In this document: one piece after another, positions 24,203 to 31,949 of the stretch
Numbering within the stretch: the first letter of the stretch is position 1
How the letters are laid out: the number at the start of each line of letters is the position of its first letter
Source: Gemmatimonadaceae bacterium
Lineage (GTDB): Bacteria; Gemmatimonadota; Gemmatimonadetes; Gemmatimonadales; Gemmatimonadaceae
Reading direction: 5' to 3'
NCBI GenBank assembly: GCA_020851035.1
Contig: JADZDM010000021.1
Location: forward strand, 1 to 64,000
Length of the DNA stretch: 64,000 nt
Notes under the pieces: model-generated
The model's database searches: none
Told to the model about the DNA's origin: nothing
What the model saw: only the letters and a program-made list of their open reading frames with translations
Program-made: the position numbers and the translations under genes

Positions 24203-24772
24203 ATGCGATCTTCCGCCGTCCTTCTTGCCTGCCTCTTCGCCGCCGGCTGCGCGGCACCGTCGTTCAACGGCGTGGTGCTGGATCCGCCCGACGCCGCGCC
24301 CGCCCTGCGGCTCGCCGATTCCACCGGCACGGCCTTCGACCTGGGCGCGCAGCGCGGCCAGGTCGTCATGGTGTTCTTCGGCTACACGCACTGCCCCGAC
24401 GTCTGCCCGACGACGCTGGTGGAATGGAAGCGGGCCGCGACCGCGCTCGGCGACGCGGCGCAGCGCGTGCGCTTCGTCTTCGTGAGCGTGGACCCGGAAC
24501 GCGACACACCGGCGGGTGCGCAGCGGTACGCGGCCGGCTTCTCCCCCACCTTCACGGGACTGACGGGCACGCGGGCCCAGATCGATGCGACGCTCGCCAC
24601 GTGGAAGCTCGCCGCCTACCGGGACGGCAACCCGGCCGACACCAGCACGACGTACACGGTGAGCCACCCGAGCCAGGTGTTCGTGATCGATCCCGAGGGC
24701 AGGCTCCGGCTCATGCATCGTGCCGGCTTGACACCGGCCCAGATCGCGGACGACATCCGGGCGCTGCTGTGA
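24203..24772 (+). CDS. Sco1/SenC-family copper chaperone lipoprotein
   Basis: The 189-residue protein has a lipobox (CLFAAGC, Cys16) and a thioredoxin fold with the Sco signature FFGYTHCPDVCPTTL. The CPDVC cysteines and the distal His (VSHPSQVFVID) bind Cu(I)/Cu(II). Sco proteins deliver copper to the CuA centre of cytochrome c oxidase from the periplasmic face. It is followed with a GTGA overlap by a PCuAC chaperone and then a cupredoxin, a coherent copper-delivery operon. The possible Fur-family operator upstream could tie it to metal status. Confidence 0.92.
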   Translation: MRSSAVLLACLFAAGCAAPSFNGVVLDPPDAAPALRLADSTGTAFDLGAQRGQVVMVFFGYTHCPDVCPTTLVEWKRAATALGDAAQRVRFVFVSVDPERDTPAGAQRYAAGFSPTFTGLTGTRAQIDATLATWKLAAYRDGNPADTSTTYTVSHPSQVFVIDPEGRLRLMHRAGLTPAQIADDIRALL

Positions 24773-25200
24773 GTGCTGCCCGACGCAGGAGCCTGGTGGT
24801 GCTGCTCGCGTGCGCGGCAGCGGGTGCGTGCAGCAGCACGGGTGCGCCCTCCGCCGCCACCGGCCCGTGGATGCGGCCCGCCGAGCAGGGGGCCTCGTCC
24901 GCGATCTACTTCACCCTGCGGAACCCAGGGGACACGGCGCTCGTGCTCCACGACGTGCAGGTGGACGTGGCGGGACGTGCGATGTTCCACCTCTCGACCG
25001 ACGCCAACGACATGGCGAGCATGCAGGCACAGGACTCGCTCACCGTGCCGCCGCACGATTCGCTGGTGTTCGCCGAGCGTGGCCTGCATGTGATGGTGCT
25101 GGGCCTGCGCGCCGCACTGGTGCCGGGCGACACCGTCGTGATGCGACTGCTGCTGCGCCCGTCGCGGGTGGACACGGTGCGGGTGGCCGTCCGTGAGTGA
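24769..25200 (+). CDS. PCu(A)C-type periplasmic copper chaperone lipoprotein
   Basis: The 143-residue product has a signal peptide with a likely lipobox (AAAGAC) and the copper-binding pattern of the family. AMFHLSTDANDMASM and, after about 20 residues, GLHVMVLGL supply the His and Met ligands. Such proteins pass Cu(I) to Sco or directly to CuA. GTG 24769 overlaps the sco1 stop by 4 nt, and its end overlaps the next gene by 8 nt. A second PCuAC gene with the same motif order is at 58766-59215. Confidence 0.88.
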   Translation: MSAARRRSLVVLLACAAAGACSSTGAPSAATGPWMRPAEQGASSAIYFTLRNPGDTALVLHDVQVDVAGRAMFHLSTDANDMASMQAQDSLTVPPHDSLVFAERGLHVMVLGLRAALVPGDTVVMRLLLRPSRVDTVRVAVRE

Positions 25201-25549
25201 GCCGCACCGGCGGTTCGCGGCGATGGCCGGGGTGCTGGTGCTGACGCTGGTGGCGACCTGGTGGGCATGGCCGCGACCGGCGGTGGAGCTGCGGGTGGAG
25301 CTCGGCGGCCGTGGGGTGGTGGTGGACTGGTTCGGCCGCACGACGGCGCTGCCGGAGACCATCCGGGTGAGCGCCCGGGGCCGGAACACGCGCATCCGCA
25401 TCGAGAACCGCGACACCACGTTCCAGTCGCTGGGCATGTTCGGTGTGGCAGCGAACTCGACGCGCAGCTTCAGCGTGCCGCTGCCCGGCAGCTACGGCGG
25501 CTACTGCTCCGCGCACCCCACCGGGCAGATCACCTACCTCGTGCAGTAG
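25193..25549 (+). CDS. Small membrane-anchored cupredoxin-like protein (cytochrome oxidase subunit II-like)
   Basis: The 118-residue product has one N-terminal membrane helix (MAGVLVLTLVATWWAW) and a short beta-domain ending GSYGGYCSAHPTGQITYLVQ. The YCSAH arrangement resembles the Cys/His region of cupredoxins and CuA domains, but the second Cys of CuA is absent and a full ligand set is not evident, so copper binding is uncertain. GTG 25193 lies within the end of the PCuAC gene (8-nt overlap), strongly implying co-translation in the copper operon. Confidence 0.7.
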   Translation: MSEPHRRFAAMAGVLVLTLVATWWAWPRPAVELRVELGGRGVVVDWFGRTTALPETIRVSARGRNTRIRIENRDTTFQSLGMFGVAANSTRSFSVPLPGSYGGYCSAHPTGQITYLVQ

Positions 25550-25582
25550 GGTAGGTTCCAGCGTCCGCCACACAGGTGCCGC

Positions 25583-26227
25583 ATGGCTGTCACGGCAGAG
25601 GCAGTGCACAGGGAAGAGATCGCCAACGCCGTGACGCACGGTGTGGGGGCGCTGGCGAGCGCCGCCGCGGGCGCGGTGCTGGTGACACTCGCCGCACAGT
25701 CGGGCACGCGGCTGCAGATGGTGAGTGCGATCGTGTTCTGCAGCTCGATGCTGCTGCTCTACACGGCCTCCACGCTGTATCACGCGATCCCGAACCCGGT
25801 GACGAAGCGCCGGCTGAAGGTCTTCGACCACTGTGCGATCTACATGCTCATCGCCGGGACGTACACGCCCTTCACGCTGGTGGCGCTGAACGGGACCCTG
25901 GGCTGGTGGCTGTTCGGCGTGGTGTGGGGGCTGGCGGCGCTGGGGGTGACGTTCAAGCTGTTCTTCACCGGCCGGTTCAAGCTGTTCTCGACGCTGGTCT
26001 ACATCGGCATGGGGTGGATGGCGATCTTCGCGGTGCGGCCGATGCTGCAGGCCATCCCGGTGGCGGCGCTGGCCTGGCTGCTGGCCGGCGGCGTGGCCTA
26101 CACGGCGGGCACGGTGTTCTACCACAACGAGAAGCTCCGCTACTCGCACGCCGTGTGGCACCTCTTCGTGCTGGCGGGCAGCGCCTGCCATTTCGTCGCC
26201 GTGATGAGCCAGGTGGTGCCGGCCTAG
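25583..26227 (+). CDS. Hemolysin III / PAQR-family membrane protein
   Basis: The 214-residue protein has seven predicted helices and the PAQR/HlyIII signature: EEIANAVTHGVGAL, LLYTASTLYHAIP, FDHCAIYMLIAGTYTPF and the C-terminal YSHAVWHLFVLAGSACHF. The conserved Ser/His/Asp residues form the zinc-dependent hydrolase-like site seen in the superfamily. Bacterial members affect membrane properties; a haemolytic role is not established for most. ATG 25583 lies 33 bp after the cupredoxin gene, with TAGGTT at 25552-25557 as a possible -10. Confidence 0.9.
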   Translation: MAVTAEAVHREEIANAVTHGVGALASAAAGAVLVTLAAQSGTRLQMVSAIVFCSSMLLLYTASTLYHAIPNPVTKRRLKVFDHCAIYMLIAGTYTPFTLVALNGTLGWWLFGVVWGLAALGVTFKLFFTGRFKLFSTLVYIGMGWMAIFAVRPMLQAIPVAALAWLLAGGVAYTAGTVFYHNEKLRYSHAVWHLFVLAGSACHFVAVMSQVVPA

Positions 26228-26345
26228 CCCGCGGCGCGCGACCGGGGCCGGCCCCCGGCCGTGACGCGCCGACCGGCTATCTTGCGGCGTTCGCCTCCGT
26301 GCCACCGATTTCCGCGCGCCACCAGCGGCGCCGACCTTCCCGACC

Positions 26346-27332
26346 ATGACTCCATCGACTGCTGCGCCGGTCTCGGCGTTCCTGCGCCACAACTTCCGCC
26401 ACTTCAACGCCGCGGCCCTGATCGAGGCGGCGGACGGGTACACGGCGCACCTCGACGCCGGCGGCAAGATGTTCGTGACCATCGCTGGCGCCATGAGCAC
26501 GGCCGAACTCGGCGTGTCACTGGCCGAGATGATCCGGCAGGACAAGATCCACGGCATCAGCTGCACCGGGGCGAACCTCGAGGAGGATGTGTTCAACCTC
26601 GTGGCCCACGACTTCTACGAGCGGATCCCGAACTGGCGTGACCTGACGCCGGAACAGGAGCAGGACCTGCTGGACCGGCACATGAACCGCGTGACCGACA
26701 CCTGCATCCCCGAGATGGAGGCGATGCGTCGCATCGAGAGCGTGGTGCTGGAGGAGTGGGTGGCGGCCGACCGGGCGGGCGAGCGGTACTTCCCGCACGA
26801 GTTCATGTACAAGATCCTGCTGTCGGGGAAGCTGAAGGACAGCTACCAGATCGACCCGCGGAACTCATGGCTGCTGGCTGCGGCCGAAAAGAACCTGCCG
26901 ATCATCGTGCCGGGCTGGGAGGATGCGACGCTGGCGAACATGTATGCGGGCCACGTGATCACCGGTGACGTGAAGCACGTGCACACGGTGAAGACCGGCA
27001 TCGAGTACATGATGTTCCTGGCGGAGTGGTACACGCAGGTGACGACGGATGCGTCCCTCGGCTTCTTCCAGATCGGCGGCGGCATCGCGGGTGACTTCCC
27101 GATCTGCGTGGTGCCGATGCTGCACCAGGACCTGCAGCGCGAGGAGGTGCCGCTGTGGGGCTACTTCTGCCAGATCAGCGACAGCACGACGAGCTACGGC
27201 TCATACTCCGGCGCGGTGCCGAACGAGAAGATCACCTGGGGCAAGCTGGGCGTGGACACACCGAAGTTCATGATCGAGAGCGATGCGTCGATCGTGGCCC
27301 CGCTGGTGTTCGCGCTGGTGCTGGGCCAGTGA
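26346..27332 (+). CDS. Deoxyhypusine synthase family protein (bacterial homologue, possibly homospermidine synthase-like)
   Basis: The 328-residue protein matches deoxyhypusine synthases throughout: VTIAGAMSTAELG, ISCTGANLEEDVFNL, SLGFFQIGGGIAGDFP, DSTTSYGSYSGA and ITWGKLGVDTPKFMIESDAS. The Lys in ITWGKL corresponds to the one forming the imine intermediate in eukaryotic DHS. Bacteria lack hypusinated eIF5A, and characterised bacterial homologues make homospermidine from putrescine/spermidine using NAD+; that activity is the best guess. TATCTT at 26278-26283 is a likely -10 with a ~60-nt leader. Its stop overlaps the copC-like start (GTGA). Confidence 0.9.
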   Translation: MTPSTAAPVSAFLRHNFRHFNAAALIEAADGYTAHLDAGGKMFVTIAGAMSTAELGVSLAEMIRQDKIHGISCTGANLEEDVFNLVAHDFYERIPNWRDLTPEQEQDLLDRHMNRVTDTCIPEMEAMRRIESVVLEEWVAADRAGERYFPHEFMYKILLSGKLKDSYQIDPRNSWLLAAAEKNLPIIVPGWEDATLANMYAGHVITGDVKHVHTVKTGIEYMMFLAEWYTQVTTDASLGFFQIGGGIAGDFPICVVPMLHQDLQREEVPLWGYFCQISDSTTSYGSYSGAVPNEKITWGKLGVDTPKFMIESDASIVAPLVFALVLGQ

Positions 27333-27727
27333 GGGGCGGGCCGGCACGGCGACGCGCGGCAGCGCTCCTGCTGCTGGTGATCGCGCCGGTGGCCGCCGGT
27401 GCGGCGGCACGGCACCTGAAGCTGCTGCGCAGCGAGCCGATGGCGAACCAGGCGCTCACGGCATCGCCGGTGCAGGTGAAGCTCTGGTTCTCGCAGCGTC
27501 CGGAGCTGGCGGTGACGTCGATCAAGGTGACGTCGGGCGTGGGGGCGGCGGCGGTGGAGCGCGCGCTGGCTCCGCTCAGCCGTGCCTCGGCCCCGAACTC
27601 GCCGATCACGGCGCCGGTGGGTGCCGCGCTGGCCCCGGGGCACTACCAGGTGGTGTGGCGCACGATGGCACGGGACGGGCACGTGCTGAACGGCGTGATC
27701 CCGTTCGACGTCGGCGCACCGCGCTGA
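27329..27727 (+). CDS. CopC-domain periplasmic copper-binding protein
   Basis: The 132-residue product has a signal peptide (AAALLLLVIAPVAAGAAA) ending just before RHLKLLRSEPMANQALT, so a His lies near the mature N-terminus as in CopC. The C-terminal DGHVLNGVIPFDV supplies the Asp/His of the Cu(II) site. GTG 27329 overlaps the stop of the deoxyhypusine-synthase-like gene, and the CopD gene begins 13 bp downstream. It probably feeds copper to CopD or buffers it in the periplasm. Confidence 0.85.
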   Translation: MRGGPARRRAAALLLLVIAPVAAGAAARHLKLLRSEPMANQALTASPVQVKLWFSQRPELAVTSIKVTSGVGAAAVERALAPLSRASAPNSPITAPVGAALAPGHYQVVWRTMARDGHVLNGVIPFDVGAPR

Positions 27728-27740
27728 CCGACTGGCGCGC

Positions 27741-28664
27741 GTGGAGTGGATCGTCGCACGGTGGCTGACGTTCATCGCCACGCTGGTGATGGCAGGGAGC
27801 TGCGCCGTGGCGCTGGGCGTGGTTCCCCGGGCCGGCGGCGATGCGGCGGCACGTGACGGCATCGTGCGCGGCGCGGCACGGGCAGGTGTCGTCGCCGGCC
27901 TGCTGCTGATCCCGGCGCTGCTGGTGCGGCTGGCCGGCCAGCTCATTGCCCTCCGTTCACCGGGTGACCCGCTGGGCGCCGGACTCGGCACGCTGCTCGG
28001 ATCCACCACCTGGGGCGCGGGATTCGCGTGGCAGGCGGTGCTGGCGCTGGCGACGCTGCTGGCCCTGTGGTTCGCGTCACGACACGTGCAGCCGCGGCCC
28101 TGGCTCATGGCCGCCGCGCCCTGCGCCGCCGGCCTGTGCGCGGCGCCGGCGTGGCAGGGACACGCCATCGGCAGCGAGACCGCCACCCTGCTTGCCGTGG
28201 CGATGGACGTGACCCACGTCAGCGGCGCCTCTCTCTGGCTGGGAAGCCTGCTGGTGATTGCCTGGCTCGGCTCCGCCATTCCTGACCGCGACGGGCAGGT
28301 GCACCACCGGGATGCCGAGACGGCCGACGTGCGGCTGCGCTTGCTGGTCCCGCTGGTGCCGCGGGTGGCGCTGGCTGGAGCCGCCCTGCTGCTCTCGAGT
28401 GGTGTCGCGAGCACCGTGCTGCACGTCACGGCCGTGGACGATCTCTGGCGCACCTCCTGGGGGCAGCTCGTGCTGGGCAAGACCCTGCTGGCCTGCGTGG
28501 TGGTGGGGCTCGGCGCACTGAACTGGCGTCGGCTCGGTCCACAGGTGGAGTCGTCTCGTGGCACGATCCTGCTGCGTCGCGCGCTGTTCACGGAGGTCGG
28601 CCTCGCGCTGGTCGTGCTCCTGATCACCGCGGTGCTGGTGGAGACGCCGCTGCCGGGAGAATGA
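27741..28664 (+). CDS. CopD-family copper transport membrane protein
   Basis: The 307-residue protein is polytopic, with about eight hydrophobic segments. It has the CopD-family features WQGHAIG, MDVTHVSGASLWLGSLLV and LVLGKTLLACVVVGLGALNW, whose histidines lie in or near membrane helices. With CopC it is thought to bring copper across the inner membrane. It starts at GTG 27741 right behind copC. A His-containing loop (GQVHHRDAETAD) lies between helices. No other cop genes follow. Confidence 0.85.
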   Translation: MEWIVARWLTFIATLVMAGSCAVALGVVPRAGGDAAARDGIVRGAARAGVVAGLLLIPALLVRLAGQLIALRSPGDPLGAGLGTLLGSTTWGAGFAWQAVLALATLLALWFASRHVQPRPWLMAAAPCAAGLCAAPAWQGHAIGSETATLLAVAMDVTHVSGASLWLGSLLVIAWLGSAIPDRDGQVHHRDAETADVRLRLLVPLVPRVALAGAALLLSSGVASTVLHVTAVDDLWRTSWGQLVLGKTLLACVVVGLGALNWRRLGPQVESSRGTILLRRALFTEVGLALVVLLITAVLVETPLPGE

Positions 28665-28830
28665 GCGGGGGCCGTTCAACAGTCGGGTTCGGCAGTACGT
28701 CTGACGGCATGGTGCCGTGTGGCGAACTCTTCCGCTCGGCTGAACAGGGTTGCGGGTTCATCCGTATCTTGCGGATCGGGAACCGATTCCGCCGATCGAC
28801 TGGGGCGGCACTGCATTTCGGGGGTCAGCG

Positions 28831-29382
28831 ATGCGGCATGGGGTGAAGGTCCTGGTGCTGTCGGCCATGCTCACGGGCTGTGGTGCGCGTGACGCTGCGC
28901 CACCGCCCGCGGCGGCGTCCGCCGCGGCGGGCGTGGCCATCGGGGGTGTGGTGCCGGCGTTCGTGGTGGCGACGATCGGGGGCGACAGCGCCCGCGTCGG
29001 CGGGAGCCAGCGCCAGCCGGTGACCCTCGTGAACGTGTGGGCCACCTGGTGCGCCCCGTGCAAGGCGGAGTTCCCGGAGCTGCAGGCCCTGCACACCGCG
29101 TACGCGCCGAAGGGGCTGCGGGTGCTGGCCGTCTCGATCGACACCGACGGTGATGGCGCGGTGGCAGCGAGTGCGAAGGGCATGGGTGCCACGTTTCCCC
29201 TCGGGCGTGACCCGGAGGATGCGGTGCGCGGCCGGTTCGCCGCGGTGGGCATTCCGGAATCGTGGCTGGTGTCGGCCGACGGGCGCCTGCTCTGGCGCCA
29301 CACCGGCGCGATCCCGTCAGGGGACATGGAAGTCCGGACAGCGATCGAGGCGGCGTTGGGTGCCGGCGGGGCCGCGCAATGA
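28831..29382 (+). CDS. TlpA/ResA-like thiol-disulfide oxidoreductase lipoprotein
   Basis: The 183-residue protein has a lipobox (AMLTGCG) and a thioredoxin fold with the active site WATWCAPCKAEFPEL and the cis-Pro region GIPESWLVSADGRLLWRHTG. Such proteins reduce apocytochrome c or CuA-site cysteines in the periplasm, which fits the adjacent copper genes and the cytochrome genes elsewhere in the window. ATG 28831 follows a TATCTT -10-like element at 28765-28770 by ~60 nt. Confidence 0.9.
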   Translation: MRHGVKVLVLSAMLTGCGARDAAPPPAAASAAAGVAIGGVVPAFVVATIGGDSARVGGSQRQPVTLVNVWATWCAPCKAEFPELQALHTAYAPKGLRVLAVSIDTDGDGAVAASAKGMGATFPLGRDPEDAVRGRFAAVGIPESWLVSADGRLLWRHTGAIPSGDMEVRTAIEAALGAGGAAQ

Positions 29383-29460
29383 CCGCCGATGTCCGCTGTC
29401 GGTGGCGGCGTGCCCGCGTGGCAGTGACGGCCGGAGTGTCGCGTTGACCGGCCCCTCGTG

Positions 29461-29466
29461 TAGTTT
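29461..29466 (+). promoter_or_regulatory. Candidate -10 element upstream of the histidine kinase
   Basis: TAGTTT is followed by seven bases and ATG 29474, which opens a 7-codon frame whose stop overlaps the kinase start. Confidence 0.45.
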
Positions 29467-29473
29467 CCCCCGC

Positions 29474-29497
29474 ATGTGCACCGGCAGCACGTCCTGA
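29474..29497 (+). CDS. Tiny upstream ORF (MCTGSTS) coupled to the histidine kinase
   Basis: ATG 29474 opens a 7-residue frame ending at TGA 29495-29497. The last base of that stop is the first base of the kinase ATG (TGATG). If transcription starts ~7 nt after the TAGTTT element, this ORF is translated from a leaderless start and hands ribosomes to the kinase, which has no Shine-Dalgarno sequence. It is inferred from geometry only. Confidence 0.35.
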   Translation: MCTGSTS

Positions 29498-31461
29498 TGG
29501 ATCCGCGTCCACCACGCGCCACACCGATGGCATTCGAGGCCATTGGCGCACCTGGCCGCGACCTCTCTCGGCTGCTGGCCGAGACGCTGGAGGCGGCGGT
29601 CGTCGCGATCGACCCGGCCGGCATCGTCACCTACGCCTCGAGCTACTGCGAGGACCTGTTCGGCATCCGGCTGCCGCTGCTGGTGCGGACGCACTTCACG
29701 TCGCTGATGTCGCAGACGGAGCGTCGCATCGCGCTGATGCTGCTCGAGCAGATGACGGCCGGCACGCGCTTCCCGATCGCCACCTGGCTGCTGCGACGCG
29801 CCGACGGCACGTCGATCTGGGTGGAGTCGCGCGTGACGATCATCCGCGACGCCGACGACACCGTGACGGGCTACATCACCGTCACGCGCGACATGAGCGA
29901 GCGCCGCCTGGCGCAGCAGACGCTGATGCGCACGCGCGCCAACTACGACGCACTGGTGCGCCGTGCGGTGTACGGCGTGTACCGCGCCGAGCGCAACCAG
30001 CGGATGCTGGACGTGAACCCGGCGATGCTCGAGCTGCTCGGCTACGACACGCGCGAGGAGCTCCTCGCCCTCGACCTCGCCCGGGACGTCTACGCCGACA
30101 CCTCCGACCACGAGTGGCTGGTGCGCACGGCGCAGGCCGGCGAGCTGGATGACTGGGTGGAGGTGACCTGGCGCCGGCGTGACGGGGAGCTGATCGACGT
30201 CCGCCTCTCGCTGCGCATGGTGGAGGACGAGGACGGGGGACCGCCGGTGTTCGAGGGCATCGCCGAGGACGTGACCGAGCGGCACCGGCGTGACGAGCGG
30301 CTGCGCCGCAGCGAGCGCATGGCCTCGCTGGGACACATGCTGGCCGGCGTGGCGCACGAGCTGAACAACCCGCTCGCCGCCATCAGCGGCTTCTCGCAGC
30401 TGCTGCTGCGCGGCTCGTGGCCCGACGACGACCGCAAGGCGCTCGAGACCATCGGCCGTGAGGCGCGCCGCGCCGAGCGCGTGGTGCGCGACCTGCTCAC
30501 CTTCGCGCGACAGGGGAACGTCACGCGCAGCGAGCTCGTGGACCTGCACGGCGTGATCCGCCACATCGTCGACACGCAGCGCTACGCCCTCGACACGCGC
30601 GGCGTGCGCGTGATCCTGACGCTCGCCGAGCAGCCGGTCTACGTGCAGGGCGACACGGCGCGGCTGGAGCAGGTGATGCTGAACCTGGTGGTGAACGCGC
30701 GGCAGGCGCTCGAGGCGATGCGCGGTGAGCGCGCCATGAAGCAGGCGCCACTGGAACTGCGGATCTCCACCGAGACGGAGGACGACGATACCTTCGTGCT
30801 GGTGAAGGTCTCGGACAACGGTGCCGGGATCTCCCCCTCGCTGCTGGGCCGGATCTGGGAGCCCTTCTTCACGACCAAGGAAGAGGGTGTGGGCACGGGG
30901 CTGGGCCTGAGCGTGGTGCACAGCATCGTCACCGAGCATGGTGGCGTGGTGGACGTGCAGAGCGAGCTGGGACGCGGCACCGAGTTCATTGTGCGGCTGC
31001 CGCTGGTGGGGGCCCCGGAGGTGGACGAGGACGTGGAACTGGCGCCTGCCGCCGCCGCCCCGCCAGCAGCGGACAGCGTGCCGATCGGCCGCGCCCTGGA
31101 CATCCTGGTGGTGGACGACGAGGCGGCGATCATCAGCTTCCTCACCCGCTTCCTGACCTCGCGCGGCCATGCCGTGGTGGGGGCGAGCGACGGGCTGCAT
31201 GCCCTGCGGATCGCGGAGCAGTTCACCTTCGACGTGGTGGTGTGCGACCTGCACATGCCGGAGATGGACGGCGTGGAGCTGATCCGGCGCATGCGGATGC
31301 TCCCGAGCTGCAGCGGGACGCGCTACGTCCTGAGCTCGGGCGATGGCCCGGGGTCGCCGATGATGGGCCGTGCCGAGGCGCTGAACGTGGACGGCCTGCT
31401 GGCCAAGCCGTACACCATCGACCAGCTGGTGGCCGTGGTGGAGGGCACCCCGGCACTCTGA
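29497..31461 (+). CDS. Hybrid sensor histidine kinase (PAS-PAS-HisKA-HATPase-receiver)
   Basis: The 654-residue protein is soluble. Two PAS domains (residues ~15-135 and ~145-260) precede the dimerisation/phosphoacceptor domain with MLAGVAHELNNPLAAISGFSQ (phospho-His in AHELNNP). The ATPase domain has NLVVNARQAL, DNGAGISP and GTGLGLSVVHSIV. A C-terminal receiver has DILVVDDEAA, phospho-acceptor Asp in VVVCDLHMPEMDG and the Lys in AKPYT. No membrane segment, DNA-binding output or partner gene is nearby, so it is an orphan hybrid kinase sensing a cytoplasmic cue. ATG 29497 was chosen because its first base is the last base of a tiny upstream ORF; GTG 29476 is in frame too. Confidence 0.9.
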   Translation: MDPRPPRATPMAFEAIGAPGRDLSRLLAETLEAAVVAIDPAGIVTYASSYCEDLFGIRLPLLVRTHFTSLMSQTERRIALMLLEQMTAGTRFPIATWLLRRADGTSIWVESRVTIIRDADDTVTGYITVTRDMSERRLAQQTLMRTRANYDALVRRAVYGVYRAERNQRMLDVNPAMLELLGYDTREELLALDLARDVYADTSDHEWLVRTAQAGELDDWVEVTWRRRDGELIDVRLSLRMVEDEDGGPPVFEGIAEDVTERHRRDERLRRSERMASLGHMLAGVAHELNNPLAAISGFSQLLLRGSWPDDDRKALETIGREARRAERVVRDLLTFARQGNVTRSELVDLHGVIRHIVDTQRYALDTRGVRVILTLAEQPVYVQGDTARLEQVMLNLVVNARQALEAMRGERAMKQAPLELRISTETEDDDTFVLVKVSDNGAGISPSLLGRIWEPFFTTKEEGVGTGLGLSVVHSIVTEHGGVVDVQSELGRGTEFIVRLPLVGAPEVDEDVELAPAAAAPPAADSVPIGRALDILVVDDEAAIISFLTRFLTSRGHAVVGASDGLHALRIAEQFTFDVVVCDLHMPEMDGVELIRRMRMLPSCSGTRYVLSSGDGPGSPMMGRAEALNVDGLLAKPYTIDQLVAVVEGTPAL

Positions 31462-31601
31462 CCCCCGGCGGGGCGCTTCCCGCCGGTGTTATTGTCGTCC
31501 ACAGTCATTTCGTGCGCCAGGTCCGCAGTCCGGGCGCACGCTGAGTCCTGCCAGCCGGAGGAAGTCCCCCGGCATCCCGTCGCACGAGGAGCTTTCGCCC
31601 G

Positions 31602-31844
31602 ATGGCCAGCCATACCGAAGGACGTCACGTCCCGATCAACCCGACGAAGGAAGGCTGGCCCTACGCCATCCTCACCACGGTCGTCGCCATTGCGCTCTGG
31701 TTCGGCGCCTGGTCCATCCACAAGGCCACGTGGCGCGAGCCGACGGACCCGATGTTCCACGCCAAGGGCTCCATCCCGCAGTCCTCGATGGCGAAGCCGG
31801 CTGGTGGTGCCGCTCCGGCCGCCGCCGCCGAGGCGAAGCACTGA
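31602..31844 (+). CDS. Small single-helix membrane protein of unknown function
   Basis: The 80-residue product has a hydrophilic N-terminus (HTEGRHVPINPTKEGWPYAI), one membrane helix (ILTTVVAIALWFGAWSIH) and an Ala/Pro-rich tail. AGGAG at 31586-31590 is a plausible ribosome-binding site 11 nt before ATG. It is a monocistronic gene with a strong terminator, suggesting substantial expression. I do not recognise a family. Confidence 0.7.
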   Translation: MASHTEGRHVPINPTKEGWPYAILTTVVAIALWFGAWSIHKATWREPTDPMFHAKGSIPQSSMAKPAGGAAPAAAAEAKH

Positions 31845-31871
31845 GGTCCGGTCAGGTCGCAACGGCATGAC

Positions 31872-31920
31872 GAGACGAAGGCGGCGCGCACCACTCTGAG
31901 GTGCGCGCCGCCTTCGTCTC
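31872..31920. terminator. Perfect 21-bp hairpin terminator between convergent genes
   Basis: Bases 31872-31892 pair perfectly with 31900-31920 across a 7-nt loop ACTCTGA and are followed by TT. It separates the small membrane protein gene from the minus-strand DUF4097 gene. A CCCCCG triplet repeat (31923-31940) follows. Confidence 0.85.
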
Positions 31921-31949
31921 TTCCCCCGCCCCCGCCCCCGCCCACCGCG

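Noticed and set aside
31923-31940. CCCCCG x3 as a functional repeat
   Set aside because: It is a short simple repeat directly after a terminator in GC-rich DNA; chance or slippage explains it.
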